A DNA stretch of 64,000 bases from Erpobdella octoculata (lineage: Eukaryota; Annelida; Clitellata; Hirudinida; Erpobdellidae): the NCBI GenBank assembly GCA_963978895.1, contig OZ022238.1, forward strand, positions 46,672,210 through 46,736,209, read 5' to 3'. Made by a program: the position numbers and the translations under genes. The notes beneath the pieces were generated by a model. That model was not told the DNA's origin. It did not search any database and saw only the letters and a program-made list of their open reading frames with translations. Position 1 is the first letter of the stretch. Every line of letters starts with the position of its first letter. Below, in pieces: positions 29,218 through 43,400 of this stretch.

Positions 29218-32200
29218 TATCTGTGTGTTAAATTGCAATTTAATTTTTGTCAATGTTTATTATTGTTATTAAAGGAGCTCAGTGCAAATGTATTTAAACA
29301 ATACATTACATTTATTTTTTTTATTGTATATTTTTGTCAAGCCAATTTTAAATAATTTAAGAATGTATCGTGGTCTACTTGGCCCACAAAAATTAAAATG
29401 TTCATGTATTGACTTTGTTATATTCAACTTCAAGGAAACCTTTCTTGAGGAATCTTGTGAGATGAGTTGTTTTTCTTTCAAAGTAAAAAATAAGATAAAA
29501 TTTGTGCCAGCATATATTTTTGAACAAATTCTTTCTAGATGTGCTAAAATTGGAATAGATTTACACAACGATTATATAATACCAATTTTCTTAAAATTTG
29601 ATTGTTATAACAAAATAATGCTTAAAGAAGTTCAATTTAGCAAATTTTCTCAGTCTTTAGAAACCATTGTTAACAGAGGTACATTTAGAAGCATTTCGTT
29701 TGTTGGTTATTTTGTTTGTTATGATGAACCACTAGGAAAGTTGTATCATCAAGTTTGCTCAAACCCTTCTTCGTTTTTATGTTTGAAAAATTTAGAATTA
29801 AATGTTTTGTGCTCAGATATTACAAATTATTACAAAAAAGATAAGTTTTTATGGTTTTGCCCTAAATTAGTTTGTCTTTCTCTGCTTTGTGTTTGTAAAC
29901 AAGAAACCATCAGGAAAGAAGATTTAATTGAAATTTTAAAAATTGAATTTTCTTACGAAAATTTAAAAACTTTAAGAGTCTCTGGTTGTGGTTATGCAAA
30001 CAACACCATAAACAAATTTTCCAGGTTTGTTAGTCTTGACAAATTAGCTATAAATACGTTTGTTGGTTATTCATTGACTAAATTGCTCGACTCAATATCG
30101 TGTATTACTAGTTTAACTTGTCTTGATATAAGTGAAAACAATTGTTTTCAAATAATCAATAAAGAAAGTTTACAATTAATATGCGAAATAATAGACAAAT
30201 TACCTAAATTAGTTCATTTGGACATAAGCAATTCAAAAGCTGAGTCACGAGAACCTGTCACATGGACGCATTCAAGAAAATTTCAGTATTTAGGGTTGCG
30301 TTTTGGAAATCAGGATGGAACCGAAATTGAAATTCGGACAAATATAAAGTCTGAGATTATAAGTAACTTTTCAACTTTTGATGGAGTTATAGCATCCATG
30401 AAAAGTCTTATAGGAAAAAGTGACGTATATTCAGAATGTATATGGTGTTTAGCAATTATGTCAGGCCAAAAAGAACATGAATCAAACATAAAAAACAATC
30501 TTCCTATCATTACTGAGTTGTTAAATCAAGGAATCTATTGGCACAATTACTCCAGAGTCTCGATATTATGTCACATAATTTTCAAATTGGCTTCTAATTT
30601 GTCCAAAATTGGCGTAGAAGAAAAAAACATTGGTGTGTTTATAAAAATGATGTTAAATTCTAAATACAGACTATTTTTTGTAAAGAGGCTAATGTGTGGT
30701 AATATAGAAGATGGGCTATGGAGAGTTTTATTATTACCCGATCTTGGCTATATTTCTACTGTTCTGTTACAAGATTTTCAAAATCGCGGACTAACACAAA
30801 CACAGGTTACTCATTTAATTACAGCATATGAAAAGTATTACAAATTCAAAAATTACTTTATTCCCGAGCTTATTCAAATTCAAGATTTTGTTAAATCGAA
30901 GTCAGATAATCAAGACCTTATACAAGGCTTCCTCAGAAGACATAAAGAATTGAAACGAGGTATTGATATTCGGAAACTAACAACTGATAGATTTGGATGT
31001 ATTATTAAATATTGTTAAAAATATTTTGTGTTACCCAGATTTTCAGTCTTTTTTCTCTGTTTTTTTTGTACATCTAGCTCCATAAATATTTTTTTACTAT
31101 TTTTTTACTTTTTTTTTATATATAAATAAACTATTTATGAATTGCTAGGCTAAAGAATTGAACCGCATGGAAGCACGCTGGATTTTGTTTAAAAACTTTT
31201 TGCAACTTTCATGGACCTCGTACAATAAGAGGGAAATATGTTTTAGATTTTTTTTTAAACTTCAACTAGCAGGGTATCCGGCGTTGCCCGGGGTTTTTAG
31301 AGGTTTTTCTATCGTTTTTCTTTCTCCCGCTCACAGTTGTTTTCCCGTTCCTGTTTACCAGTATTGAGTATGAGTACTTGAAAAACGAGTATCAAGTACT
31401 ATATCTATGATACTCAGTACTCATACTTGCACCATAAGTACTTGCAACATCTCTGTACTATAGCACATGAAATTACATTTTTACTTTGTCTGCCACCTAG
31501 AAGTTGTAACAGAAATAGGTTCATTGCAACATTAAACAGCATTTAATGCATAAAAATAAACTCAAAGAATAGAAAAAAAAACATACACAGAGTCGTTGTA
31601 CGATCCGTTTATCATCTTTGCGAGAGTCGATTTTTCAGATGAATTCAAATGTCGAACAAAATGCACAGATACGATGCTTACTGTCACTCCATTGGTTGGA
31701 GGTTCTCTTTAAAGAACAATCCACATTTTGATTAATAATAATAATAATAATAATAATAATGCTATTATTATTTGATATTATTCAAACTTGAAAGTTCTAC
31801 AAAGTTAATTTTTTAATAACCTTAAATTTTGAGAATATTGTGCATTTATAATAACCATTTAAAAGTAATATAACGATATTCAGTTCAAATAATGAAAAAA
31901 AAGGAAATAAAGATGTAAGATGTATCTCTTCACCTAGTGATAGATATCTCAACGGTGAAACTCATGTTGTGCATGTCATTGAGCTCCCTGATGAGTCTCT
32001 GCTCGGTCGGGTAGCTGATCTCCCACGTGGTACTCGACGTCCCACCGACCATCACCTTGTACACGTCCTCCTCCCTGTGGGCATTCAAAAATGCCATGGC
32101 TCTCTGTTTTGTGATAATAAATACTTTGTGAATTTGTGACAATAAATACTTGGTATTTTTTGCGATGATAAATATTTTTTATTTATTTATTTATTTATTT

Positions 32201-35200
32201 GATGACAAATTTAAAGTGGCGTAAATCAAACGACTTCAAGGCCACATACAAAAATGAATAGAACAAAAAGTTAAATTTTCATAAGGTATTGTTTCAATTC
32301 TTTTTTAAACATTACAAAATCAGGTGCTGCTCTTATCTCCAAGGGAAGACTATTCCAAATTTTTGCTGCTGCAGCAGGAAAACTTCTATCACCAGCACTT
32401 TTTAGACGAGTAGAGGGAACGAAGAGAAGAGCTGAAGATGCAGATCTGAGATTCCCCCTTGATTGAATATTACTAATGGGCAAAATTACTTCCATTAAGT
32501 ATGAAGGAGCCAAATAGTTGAGACATTTAAAGACTAGTTGAGCTACTTTGAAGATAATTCTACACCTGACGTTCAACCAATGTAGTTCTTGAAGTACTGG
32601 AGTGATGTGATCGCAGCGTCTTCGACCGGTCAAAAGCCTTGCCGCCGCATTCACCACGGATTGAAGGCGATGAGTCAAGATCTTCGGGAGTCCAACCAGT
32701 GTGGAATTACAATAGTCTAGTTTTGAAAACACCAATGAAGTAATAAGCAAGTTAAGCGCCAGGGGGGGTAGAGATGAAGCAACAGTTTTGATTTGACGTA
32801 AGGTTGAAAAGCAGCTTTGGGTGATGCGACTAACGTGAGTGTTCATACGCATGTCTGAATCAAAGAAAGCACCCAAATTGCGAAATGAAACAGATGGAGA
32901 GATCCAATCTTTACCCATTCTCAGCGGTGCTGCTTGGAACTTACGTTTCATCCGACTGGTTGACAGCCAAATTACTTCAGACTTGCTTGAATTCAGCTGA
33001 AGGCGACTGGAAGACATCCATAGGCTCACATCATCAATGCATGTAGAAACTACTGACGAGAGTTCAATTGCCTTAACAGGATCACAATGATCATTGATCT
33101 GTGTATCATCAGCATAAAAGTGCGCACAAAGTCCACGATTGGAGATAATTTTTTCTAGGTGAGCTATATACATTGTAAAGAGAGTTGGTCCAAGAACTGA
33201 ACCCTAAGGCACTCCACAGTTAAGTAGCAAAGTACCAGAAATGTCCTCTCCAACCCTAACCTGACATTTACGTTCATTAAGGTATGAGTCAACCCACTCT
33301 AGTGCAGATCCGCAGAAACCAAAGTGTGAGTTTAGCCGTTGGAGCAGAATAGAGTGATCAACCGTATCGAATGCAGCTGAGAGATCTAAGAGAACTAGCA
33401 ATGTTATTTTCCCGCTATCAGCAGCCACCAGAGCATCAGAAAAAACCTTAAGAACTGCGGTCTCTGTTGAATGATATTGCCGATAAGCCGACTGATGAGG
33501 TGGAGAAAAGTTATTACTATTCAAGTAGCTGGTTATCCTCGAAAGAACAAGCCGTTCTAACAACCTTGAAATGACAGACAGATTGGAGATTGGTCGATAA
33601 GAGCTAGCGTCATCACAGTCAAGATTGGGTTTTTTTAGAACTGGAGTGATGTAGGATGATTTGAAATATTTTGGTAGGTATCCTTCAATGAAGGATTTGT
33701 TAAACAAGCTGGTTAAAAAAGGTGCCAGTAAACAAGCTGATTTTTTTAGTAGCCACGTTGGTATCGGATCTAGTAAACATTGTTTGTTTGGAAGACTATT
33801 TATAAGTTTGGTCACTTCATCCACATTTGTTGGCGCAAAAATGTTAAGAGAAGAGTTGATGGCCCAGTCCACAAGAGGTGGAGCAAGACAAGATGCAGTT
33901 GAAGCACGTACATTCTCAGTTTTACTTTCAAAGAACTTGAGAAATGAATTAGCTGTTAAGGTTGTTCTGATGGGTATTTGACCTCTAGCGGTTATTGTGT
34001 TTAAGGAAGTCCATAGATTTCGAGTTGATTGACATTCATCTTCAATTTTTTTAGTCCAGAAAGACTCATGTTTACTACGAAGTAGTTTCCTGTATTTTTT
34101 AAGTTGATTTTTCCATTCTAAGAGATCATTTGGTGAATTTGTTTTGATTGCTAGTCGCTCAAGTCGACGTGTTAGTTTTTTGCAATTATGACAGTCATAG
34201 TCAAAAGGTCGTTGACGATACCTGGACATTTTTAGGGGTATTTGAAAATCAAGCATGGTTAGTAGTTCCTTGTTATATGTATCAACTGCATCATCCAGAC
34301 TGCATGTAACTTCTTGGGTGAGAGAAGAAGCCTGAAGCTGAGTTAAAAAATCATCGAATATAAATTTTTTCCAGTCTCGACGCATAGAGTTCTTATAAGT
34401 AGGAGAAGGGCGAGTTATTAGTGAGCTCCATCGGATGAGAAAGTGATCAGAAAAGCCAGTGTCAATTACTTCAATACTTTGAGCTAGAGAATCAGATCGA
34501 ATGGCTACAGCATCGAGAGTGCCTCCCTGCACATGAGTTGGTTGTTTAACATGTTGAATGAATCCATGATCAGCAAGAATAGTGTTAAAAGTTATAGCAT
34601 TATTATCTTCACTTCGTTCCAATCTTATGTTAAAATCACCAGACACAACAACATCATCATTCAGGGCTGAAACAGTGTCAAGTAAATCAGAAAATTCACT
34701 AAAAAATTGTTTATTGATTATTCCTGTTCTGTAAATTACAACAACCAGCAGCACATTCATATGTTGTCGGCGTAACAGCTGGGTGAAACTGTTTCAAGCG
34801 GAAACCAGGAGCTCCCAAAATAGCAACTCCTCCATGGTTACAGCATAGGGAATAATGTATTTTTTTGACATAACCACTTGTGATTAAAAACAGCATCAAT
34901 ATACCTCAGTAATTAATGATAATAAAACATGTATGTGTTTTTTCACAATCATAAGTGATTAGGAACACCTTAAAGATGTCTCATACCCCCTTCCATATAA
35001 GAGGATAATAAATACAATCATATGTGATTAGGAATACCTTGAAGATGTATCAAACACCTCTCATATAAGAGGATTATAAATACAACGAGCATTTTTATAA
35101 TAAAAATTTAAATCAGCTTAAAAATTAAGAAATTCTGACCGGCTTTTCGACGTAAAAACTTTTCAGGTCGAGATATTCTTCGTTTTTAATCTGATGAAGC

Positions 35201-37360
35201 TGGTTTCTCTGAGAGACCACGGAGAATATCGGCTGTATCGAAATTCATAAAGAATTAATTATTATTAATTCATAAAATAATATTAATTCATAAAAATATT
35301 AATAATTCATAAAACCTTTAAATTAACATTGATTAGTTTAAGAAAACTAGCAAAATCTGTTCAGATTTGCCGACACACACCTGAGAAGAGGTATTGTAGC
35401 CGCTGATGCTGAGCTTAAAGTTGACAGACAGCGGAGGATTCGCCTCGTAAATGCTGTTGGACATCGAGAAGAGAAGAAGCGGAAACCAAATTATGAAGAT
35501 GAGAAGGAAGAGGACAAGACCTCCCAACCCGTATTTTACGACCGGATGTCTCGGAACTGCCCGAGGAGTTGGACTGTCCTTGAATTTAATTTTTTGAATT
35601 TAATCTTTTATGTGATTATGTAATTTTACAATATAATTACATAAAATTAAAGTATTAAAAATCGCAACAAGAACCGTGAAAGTTGAAATGATTGAAGATT
35701 TAAAAATAAGATGACCATTTGTAAACATGTAAGACTTAAAAGTGAGGTAACGTAAGTTGTTTCGATGTGAAATTAAGAAATCGACAAACTCCGGAACAAA
35801 CTTGAAAATAACAACGTACGTTCCTAACCGTACTTCAGAAAATAATATTTTGGCTGATTTAAGTCTTTTTAATCACACTAAGAAAAGAAATAATTATAAT
35901 AATAATAATAATAATAAAAAAAATAATAATAATTATAAGCTAACGTGTTCAATCTTCCTCCAGCACTTGAGTACAAATGCATTAGCATAAATGTCTTCCA
36001 TTTGCAACCAGCTGGTCAGTGCAAGTGTAGTGTCAGTCCACATCCAATCTGTCAGTGCTCTCAGTTCCAGCAGGAATGGAATTGCAAGAAATCTGCATTA
36101 TTTTAATGAATAAGGCAACTTATAAAAAAAACAGTTGTTTCATTGGAATTGTTGATAATTCGGAGTTATGCAGTTTGCTTAAAACGTTTCTTTTTATTCC
36201 CTCTCCTACAATTTTCCATTCAAAGTCAGTGGCTCTAAAGCTCGCTTGATCTTGGGGTCACTTTAAAAAATCCCTTTTCATCCTTTTCATTCATCCGAAT
36301 TGACTCAGAAGGATGTCAATAAACCAAAAAATATGTCCAATTTAAAAAGAAACTTGGTACATCTGATTAGGATTATAATCTTCAGATGATGGTATTAGTT
36401 TTTTTATATACTGAAGTTAACCAACAACGAATAGAAAGCAGCATATCAAAAAACAATAAAAAATGAACAAACCCTTTAAAGCAGAAAAGATTGAAATATC
36501 CAAATTTATTCGTGAGGAAATTCCCGACTATCCTGATAGGATAACCAGATCTGACTTGATAGCAGGAGAAACTGAAGTAGATGCATTTCGTAAAATACCA
36601 CAACTGTGCAGCTCTGTTCTGTACAAATGGTCTGTTAGAAAAAGAAAAAATGAATTATTGTGGAAAGGTTTCAGTGGTTTTTTATATACATATATTTAAA
36701 CTTCTAATCTATCTGGTAAATTTATATTATAAAATTATATATAATTAGACAGGGTTACCCGGATTTGCCTGGGGTTTTTAGAGGTTTTTCTGTCATTGTT
36801 TCAATCTCTTGCTTTCTCTCTCTCTCTCTCTCTCTCTTTCTTGCTTTTTCCCTCTAGTTGTCACCATAGCCCTAAACTTAGGATTATCATACACCCTGCG
36901 GTTAGGGTACAGAATCAAAATTTTCTCTAAGCTGTATCCCCTATGAAGACTACCTCCTTACCAAATTTGGTTAAAATTGCTCCGATTCGGATGAGATAAG
37001 CGAGCAAACACGCATTTCCTTTTATGTATATATAGATTATAAAAAGTAGGAAAGTAAATAAAATATTTAATAAATAAAAATTAACATAAAAATACAACGA
37101 ACATGTCGGTGATGACCATCGGAAGAAGGAAGAACATCCAAACGTGAACGACGATGACAAGCACGATGTGGAAGATGAACTTTCCGAAAATCAGTTTCCG
37201 GAGATAGAGCGCCCTGTCGATGATTATCAAGATGAACTGCACTAATAACATGGCCAGGAATGGCACGGGGACCTGAGAAGAAATCAAAATTATAATAATA
37301 CAAAATATAATAAAAAATATAAAAAAACATTTAAATCATTTCTAAAACCATTAGTAATAT

Positions 37361-37408
<48 letters not shown>

Positions 37409-40400
37409 AGTATTATAAGGCGCACTCTCCAGTGTTGTGGAACCTCAGAGGCGCCGGGAACTGCTCGTGCATATGGGATCCCACAGTTTCCTGCCACCCG
37501 CACGTGTATCCGAAATCGGGAAGTGCCGAAACCCTGTTACCCCCAGTTGCGAAACTGGTACTCAAATTAAATCAGCAAACACAACCTAAAATATAAACTT
37601 ACACGACTTTGACGGATGACAGTCGCGACGTCAGAGTCTTCAAGTTGCTGTAACGAAAAAAAAAATCATTTAAAAATGAAAGAATGTTCGTTCGATCCAT
37701 GAAAGTCGGCTGAATAAATATTTACTTCGGAGGGGCCGAACTTGTTGTAACCGAAGACAACGATGAGGAATGTAAAGAGATCGCACGCGAACATGTAAGC
37801 AAAGACGTCATTGACTGCGGAATACTTCGGGTTCGTGATGTGGACGTAGAAAAACTTTATCGGGTTGAACAACTTCTGACATCTTTAACAAAATTCAATT
37901 TGGTTTAATTTATTAATCTTGAACCAAATTGAAAATATAAATTAAACAAAGTAAATAAATAATCATTATTTGCTAGATCTTAAATTTATAAACTCAATCC
38001 AGTTTACTTTACAACTATAATATTGTCATTTCAACATGTTTGTCCCTTCAATTTTATTCATCATCATCAACTCCAACAACCCAACTGTTGTTCCACGTTC
38101 TCTCTCTCATCTCCACTACCCCCAACCCTTTAATAAAAATAAGCCCAAACTTTTTAATAAAAATAAGCCCCAACCATTTAATAAAAATAACCCCCAACCC
38201 CTTTAATGAAAATAACCACCACAATTACTTTCACAACTCCTATGGTTGGTTATATTAACCAGCCTTAAAAATTCATTCACCAATCGAAACACTCACAGAG
38301 TAACACGACGTTCCTCACCACCCACAACACTCGGGCAGTCACCAGCAGTAAAAGATATCGCGTTGCCGTCCTAAAATCGAAGAAAAAGTAAAGTATTACT
38401 GAATATCGTATTTCATGTCACAATCAACATAAAACGTTATTTCAACTGAATTTTATTTAAAAAAATTTTTAAACAAAAATGCTTAAATACATTAGAGTTT
38501 TTCTAATGAAAATTAAATTAAACATGAGGCATTTTAAAATAAATAAAAAAAAAACATCTACTGGCATATATAATTAATTACCACAGGATCCTTAGTGATG
38601 ACTTCAATGTTGTTTGTATATTTAGTTTCTTTTGTTTCATCTTGCTGACCTTGTGTCCATAATCCTCTTTTCTAAGAATTTAAACAAAAAGGAAAACCCA
38701 TGTATTGTGTGCATGCATATTCCCACCCCCCACCAAAACCACAAAAAAGTAACTTTCATATAAGAAAATCGATACCAAATTTAAAAAATCCATTAAACTT
38801 CAGCAGAGAATAAACTTTGCATAAACAACAGTAAAATATATTTCAAATTATATTGAGGATCTAGTAGGCCCTACGAGATGACCAATGAAAGCTTAAGAGC
38901 CAATGAGCAGTAGATACAACAATAAATTGAGTAAATATATTTAAGTTGTGATTTGTTTATTAAAATCTTTTTGGAAGAGGGTTTTGAAAATATATTGGAA
39001 AAGTAACTCCGACTGCCCCCCCCCCCGGGCTCTAGTTGCTTAGTACCTTGAGCATCATTCTGTGAATGAAGAGACTGAAGAGCACAAAGAAATCCAATGC
39101 AGCGTACATCTCTTTCTTTTCGATACCGATGATCACCGGCCATGGAAACTTGCTCGGCAGGCCCTTGCTGCTGTTCCACGGGAAAAAATTAAACTGGAAC
39201 AAGTACTTGAGGACGATGATAAACTGGAAATAAAAATTGAACAAAATTTATTAGTAATTTATTAATTTAGAATCTTCAATTGAAATGAAAATAAATCCTA
39301 GAATTCTAAAATAAAAAATCCATAAACCTGTAAGCATACAAAACAAAATGTTAAAAAAAATTTAAAAAAAAAATAATACAACAAAGTAACCCTTGACATC
39401 CCTACAAACCGACAATGAAGTAACAACCCACCTCCGTGTAAGTGATGACGGCCACCCAGTAGAACTTGGTGGGCCTCGGAACGCTCAGCATGCCCCAGAA
39501 GAAAACGGAAAGGGGATAGATGATGGAAAGGATGCTGGCAGACATGATGGTGTTGAAAATCATGGCAAAATAGCAGAGCAAATCGGTCCTGGCGACCAGG
39601 GCTTCGGACACGGCGATGACGAGTATGATGAGACGCGGCATGGTGTTGTGGAATTCGTTCTCCTTGCGTTTGCGGCTGTTTATTTCGTCCTCCCTGGAGG
39701 AAGACGAGTGGAAAAATTTTTTAACGGAGCTTCTGAAATTGGAGAAGTTTTGTGTGTCAGTTTTGCGACGAACGAAAAAAAAATTAAAAAACAAAAAAAC
39801 GAAGAAAGTAGAAAAGAATAATTTGTCGAAAAATAAAACAATTTAAACGTCGTTCACAGAATGTGAAGGTCAAACGAGATTATTACTAAGCGACCTCGTC
39901 GATGGTAGAGCCACAACAAGAGACGCCTCTTAGATAGGAAAACAATTCCAGATGCAAGGAAAGGGAACAACAGAACAAAAACACAAACAAACTTCTGATT
40001 GTTGCTTCCGTCTTTCTGATCTTCCTCGTTGTCTTCCGACTCGCACCTGTGCTCCAAGATCTTCGTTTTCACGTCCTGCAAGGAGCGAAGGAACGGAAAT
40101 GAAAAAAAGTAATTTGCCGCGACAATTAAATGTAATTTACTTCTTTCGGGCTCTCCCTATCTTGCCATAAATCCATGTTCTGCGCATGGATTATATCAAT
40201 ATTCTATAAACATTCAAAAAATATATAAATATGAATAAATACAACATGTATATGTATAAATGTACAATACAAAAAAATATATATGTGTATAATGATCGAT
40301 CTAAGAAACAACGTAAACGACAAAAACACATTCCTCATCTGCCAAACTTACTCTCGACTTGATTTTTTCCAGTTCTTTTTCCTCGTGGAGTTTAAGAGAA

Positions 40401-43400
40401 ACGGTACGATAGTGCCGGGTCGAATTGTTGATCCTAATAATGAGAGTGTCTATGAAACTTATCAACACAACTTTCAACATCCTCAGCCCGGTTTCAACTT
40501 TTTTTGTCGTTTTGTCAACATCTGGAGCAGAAAAAAAAAACAATGATGATAATAACAGTGTACACAACTTAAACTTTCTCATCTGTTCTAACTATCTCCA
40601 ATCTCAAAACTTCTTTCACAAGTTCCATAAAAACTGCGATTTCATCATTATTACCTAATGTAGTTTGATTGACATATGTTGCGTTATCAACTGTTTAATA
40701 ATAATAATAATAATAATAAGATTTTATAACTGAAAAAAAAACGACACATACACAATTCATACAATGTGAGATAACAAAAAAAAAACATGAAATTTTTAAA
40801 TCAACCAACCGTCTTCTTCTCCTTCCTCTCCTTCAATCTGCTCGGTAACATCCTTGGTATCCGTCACGATGGGGCTCGTATCGTTTTCCATTTCCAGAGT
40901 CACCTCGGGCAGACAGGGCATGATGTCACTGTGCCTCGGCATTTTCTGGTGGGTTATCGTACAGGGGACGGCGGCCTGAGGGTGTAAATACGCTTCAGGG
41001 ATGATTATTTGGGAATGGGGTGATGGAACCGATAGGGTAGTTTGCGTCGAGAGGAAGGGGGTGGAAGCCGAGGGAAGGCAGTCTTCTGCCGTCACGGTCT
41101 TGGTGTCCTCCTGTTCTGAACCGATTAAAGTTGAAGTTGTGCCGTCCAATAAAGAGCAAGGAGACTGCTGGGGGTATTTTTTAAATTTTGATCACAAAAC
41201 ATGGTTTTTAACAGAATAACTGAAGAACTAACTAACGAATTTAAAACTGAATGAATTATAAAACTGAAATAATTATAACACTAAATAATCTATAAAACTA
41301 AATGAATTATAAAACTTAATGAATTATGAAATTGAATGAATTATAAAACTAAATGAATTATAAAACTAAATAAATTATAAAACTGAATGAATTACAAAAC
41401 TGAATAAATTATAAAACTAAATGAATTATGAAATTGAATAAATTATAAAACTAAATGAATTATGAAATTGAATTAATTATAAAACTAAATGAATTATAAG
41501 ACTGAATGAATTATAAAACTGAATGAATTACAAAACTGAAATAATTAAAAAATAATAGATCTGAAATGAAACAAATCATTTAAGCACACCATGTCAGCAT
41601 CGGGAGTCGTGTATTCTCTGGCAGAGCTCATGCTCATACTCCTTGAGAAGTTGCTTGTTTTCTCGATGAGACTCAGTGCTTCTTTCGGACCTCCTCCGAA
41701 AAACGCCGTGGCCAATAGCTTGAAGAAGATGCAAATCGTTTGTAAATTATAGAGCAAAAAAGAATAAAATAATAAATATAAATTGGCATGACAAGTAATT
41801 TGAAGATTTTCTAGCTCACTGAAAACTGAACAGAATATCAATCAAAACTATAAATCAGTACAGATAAAAAAAAATCCATAATAAGACCAAAAAAAAACTA
41901 TGAACAATAAATCAATGCGGATACTTGAAGAGCACTTTCTACAGAACTCAAAAGCATCACTTATCTCAAGATATCCCAACTAGAACAATTATACTCATTA
42001 AATTCCAAAAACATGGACTACATGGAAAGTGAAATCACAATCATCATTTATTTTTGAAACGTCCCTTTTCCACGCTAGGCTAGGGTTGGACGTTTTTTCC
42101 ATATCAGGCCCCTCCACAAGTCACTATCCAGGGCAGACTGCCGCTTCAGGCCGAGCTCATCCATGTCTTTCTTCACACATTCTCACCAAGTCTTCCTACT
42201 TCTACCTTTACTTTTCACTCCTACAACATCCACATCTCTAATTGCCGAAACCCAATCATCTGCACTTTTACGCTCCAAATGTCCAAGCCACCTTAGTCTT
42301 CCACGCCTCACCACATCAGCCAGATCCTTAACTTTTCCAAGAGAGAATCTTCTGTCTCAGCTAATAAAACAAGATCATCAGCATAGAGCAGTTCCATTGG
42401 CAAGCCTACCCTGAGCTCCCGTGCTAAGGCTTCTAAAACAATGATATACAACAATGGGCTGAGAACTGAACCCTGATGCACTCCAACCTTAATGCTGAAA
42501 GCATCACTCTCCTTCCCATTCACTCTCACCACTGTCGCTGCATCATCATACATAGTTCTTATCACAGAAACTAACCATTCATCCACACCTAGACATCTCA
42601 GAGCCCACCACACTATCTCACGAAGTATTCTATCAAATGCCTTTCAAGATCAACAAAGGCCATCCACAGATCTTTGTTCTTGGCAAGATACGTTTCCTGC
42701 AGCTGATCAACTATGAAAATAGCATCGGTAGTACCTTTCCCCATCATGAAACCAAACTGCATACCATCAATTTTCACAATCTTCCTTACTCTTTTTTTCA
42801 ATAACCCTCTCTAAAACTTTCATTGCATGTTCTAACAGTTTAATGCCCCTGTATGAGCCACATGCTAATGCATCGCCTTTGCCCTTGTAGACATTCACAA
42901 TCCAGCTCTTATTCCAACTGCATTACACACTTCCGTCATCCACACTATGCCAACAGCTCCAGCAGCTTTCAACATGTCTGCCACCACTCCTGAAGGTCCT
43001 GCTGCCTTGTTACGTTTCATCTTATGGATTGCATTACTAACTTCCAGAGTAGTTAACTTTTCACTAGGTCCACAAACAGGACTTACACAAGTTAGACCAT
43101 TTGCATCCCAAGTGAACTCCTCATTAGAGAAAGGTTTCAGATTGATGTTCGACGTTCTACTGACTCAACCGGCATAAAGAATCAATCCTTATCTGAAACC
43201 TTGCATCATCGAGTGACGAACAAGCATGCATAAAAACTACAAAAAACAAATCATACAGTGCTAGGAGCAACAGTGGTCCTTTTTCTCCTCCAATCATCAC
43301 TCTCTTTATTATTCGACTCCTCCTCTTCGCTGATCGTGTCGCCGTCAATCAACTCCAAGTCCTCGTCATCGACATCTTTGAACATGTAGTAGTCGCCGGA

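Noticed and set aside
36055..36249. Plus-strand ORF of 64 residues
   Set aside because: It overlaps the Piezo cap exon 35945-36092, which reads [20 protein letters not shown] on the minus strand.
39393..39821. 142-residue plus-strand ORF
   Set aside because: It is the antisense shadow of the Piezo exon 39432-39693, whose minus-strand translation matches the channel family.
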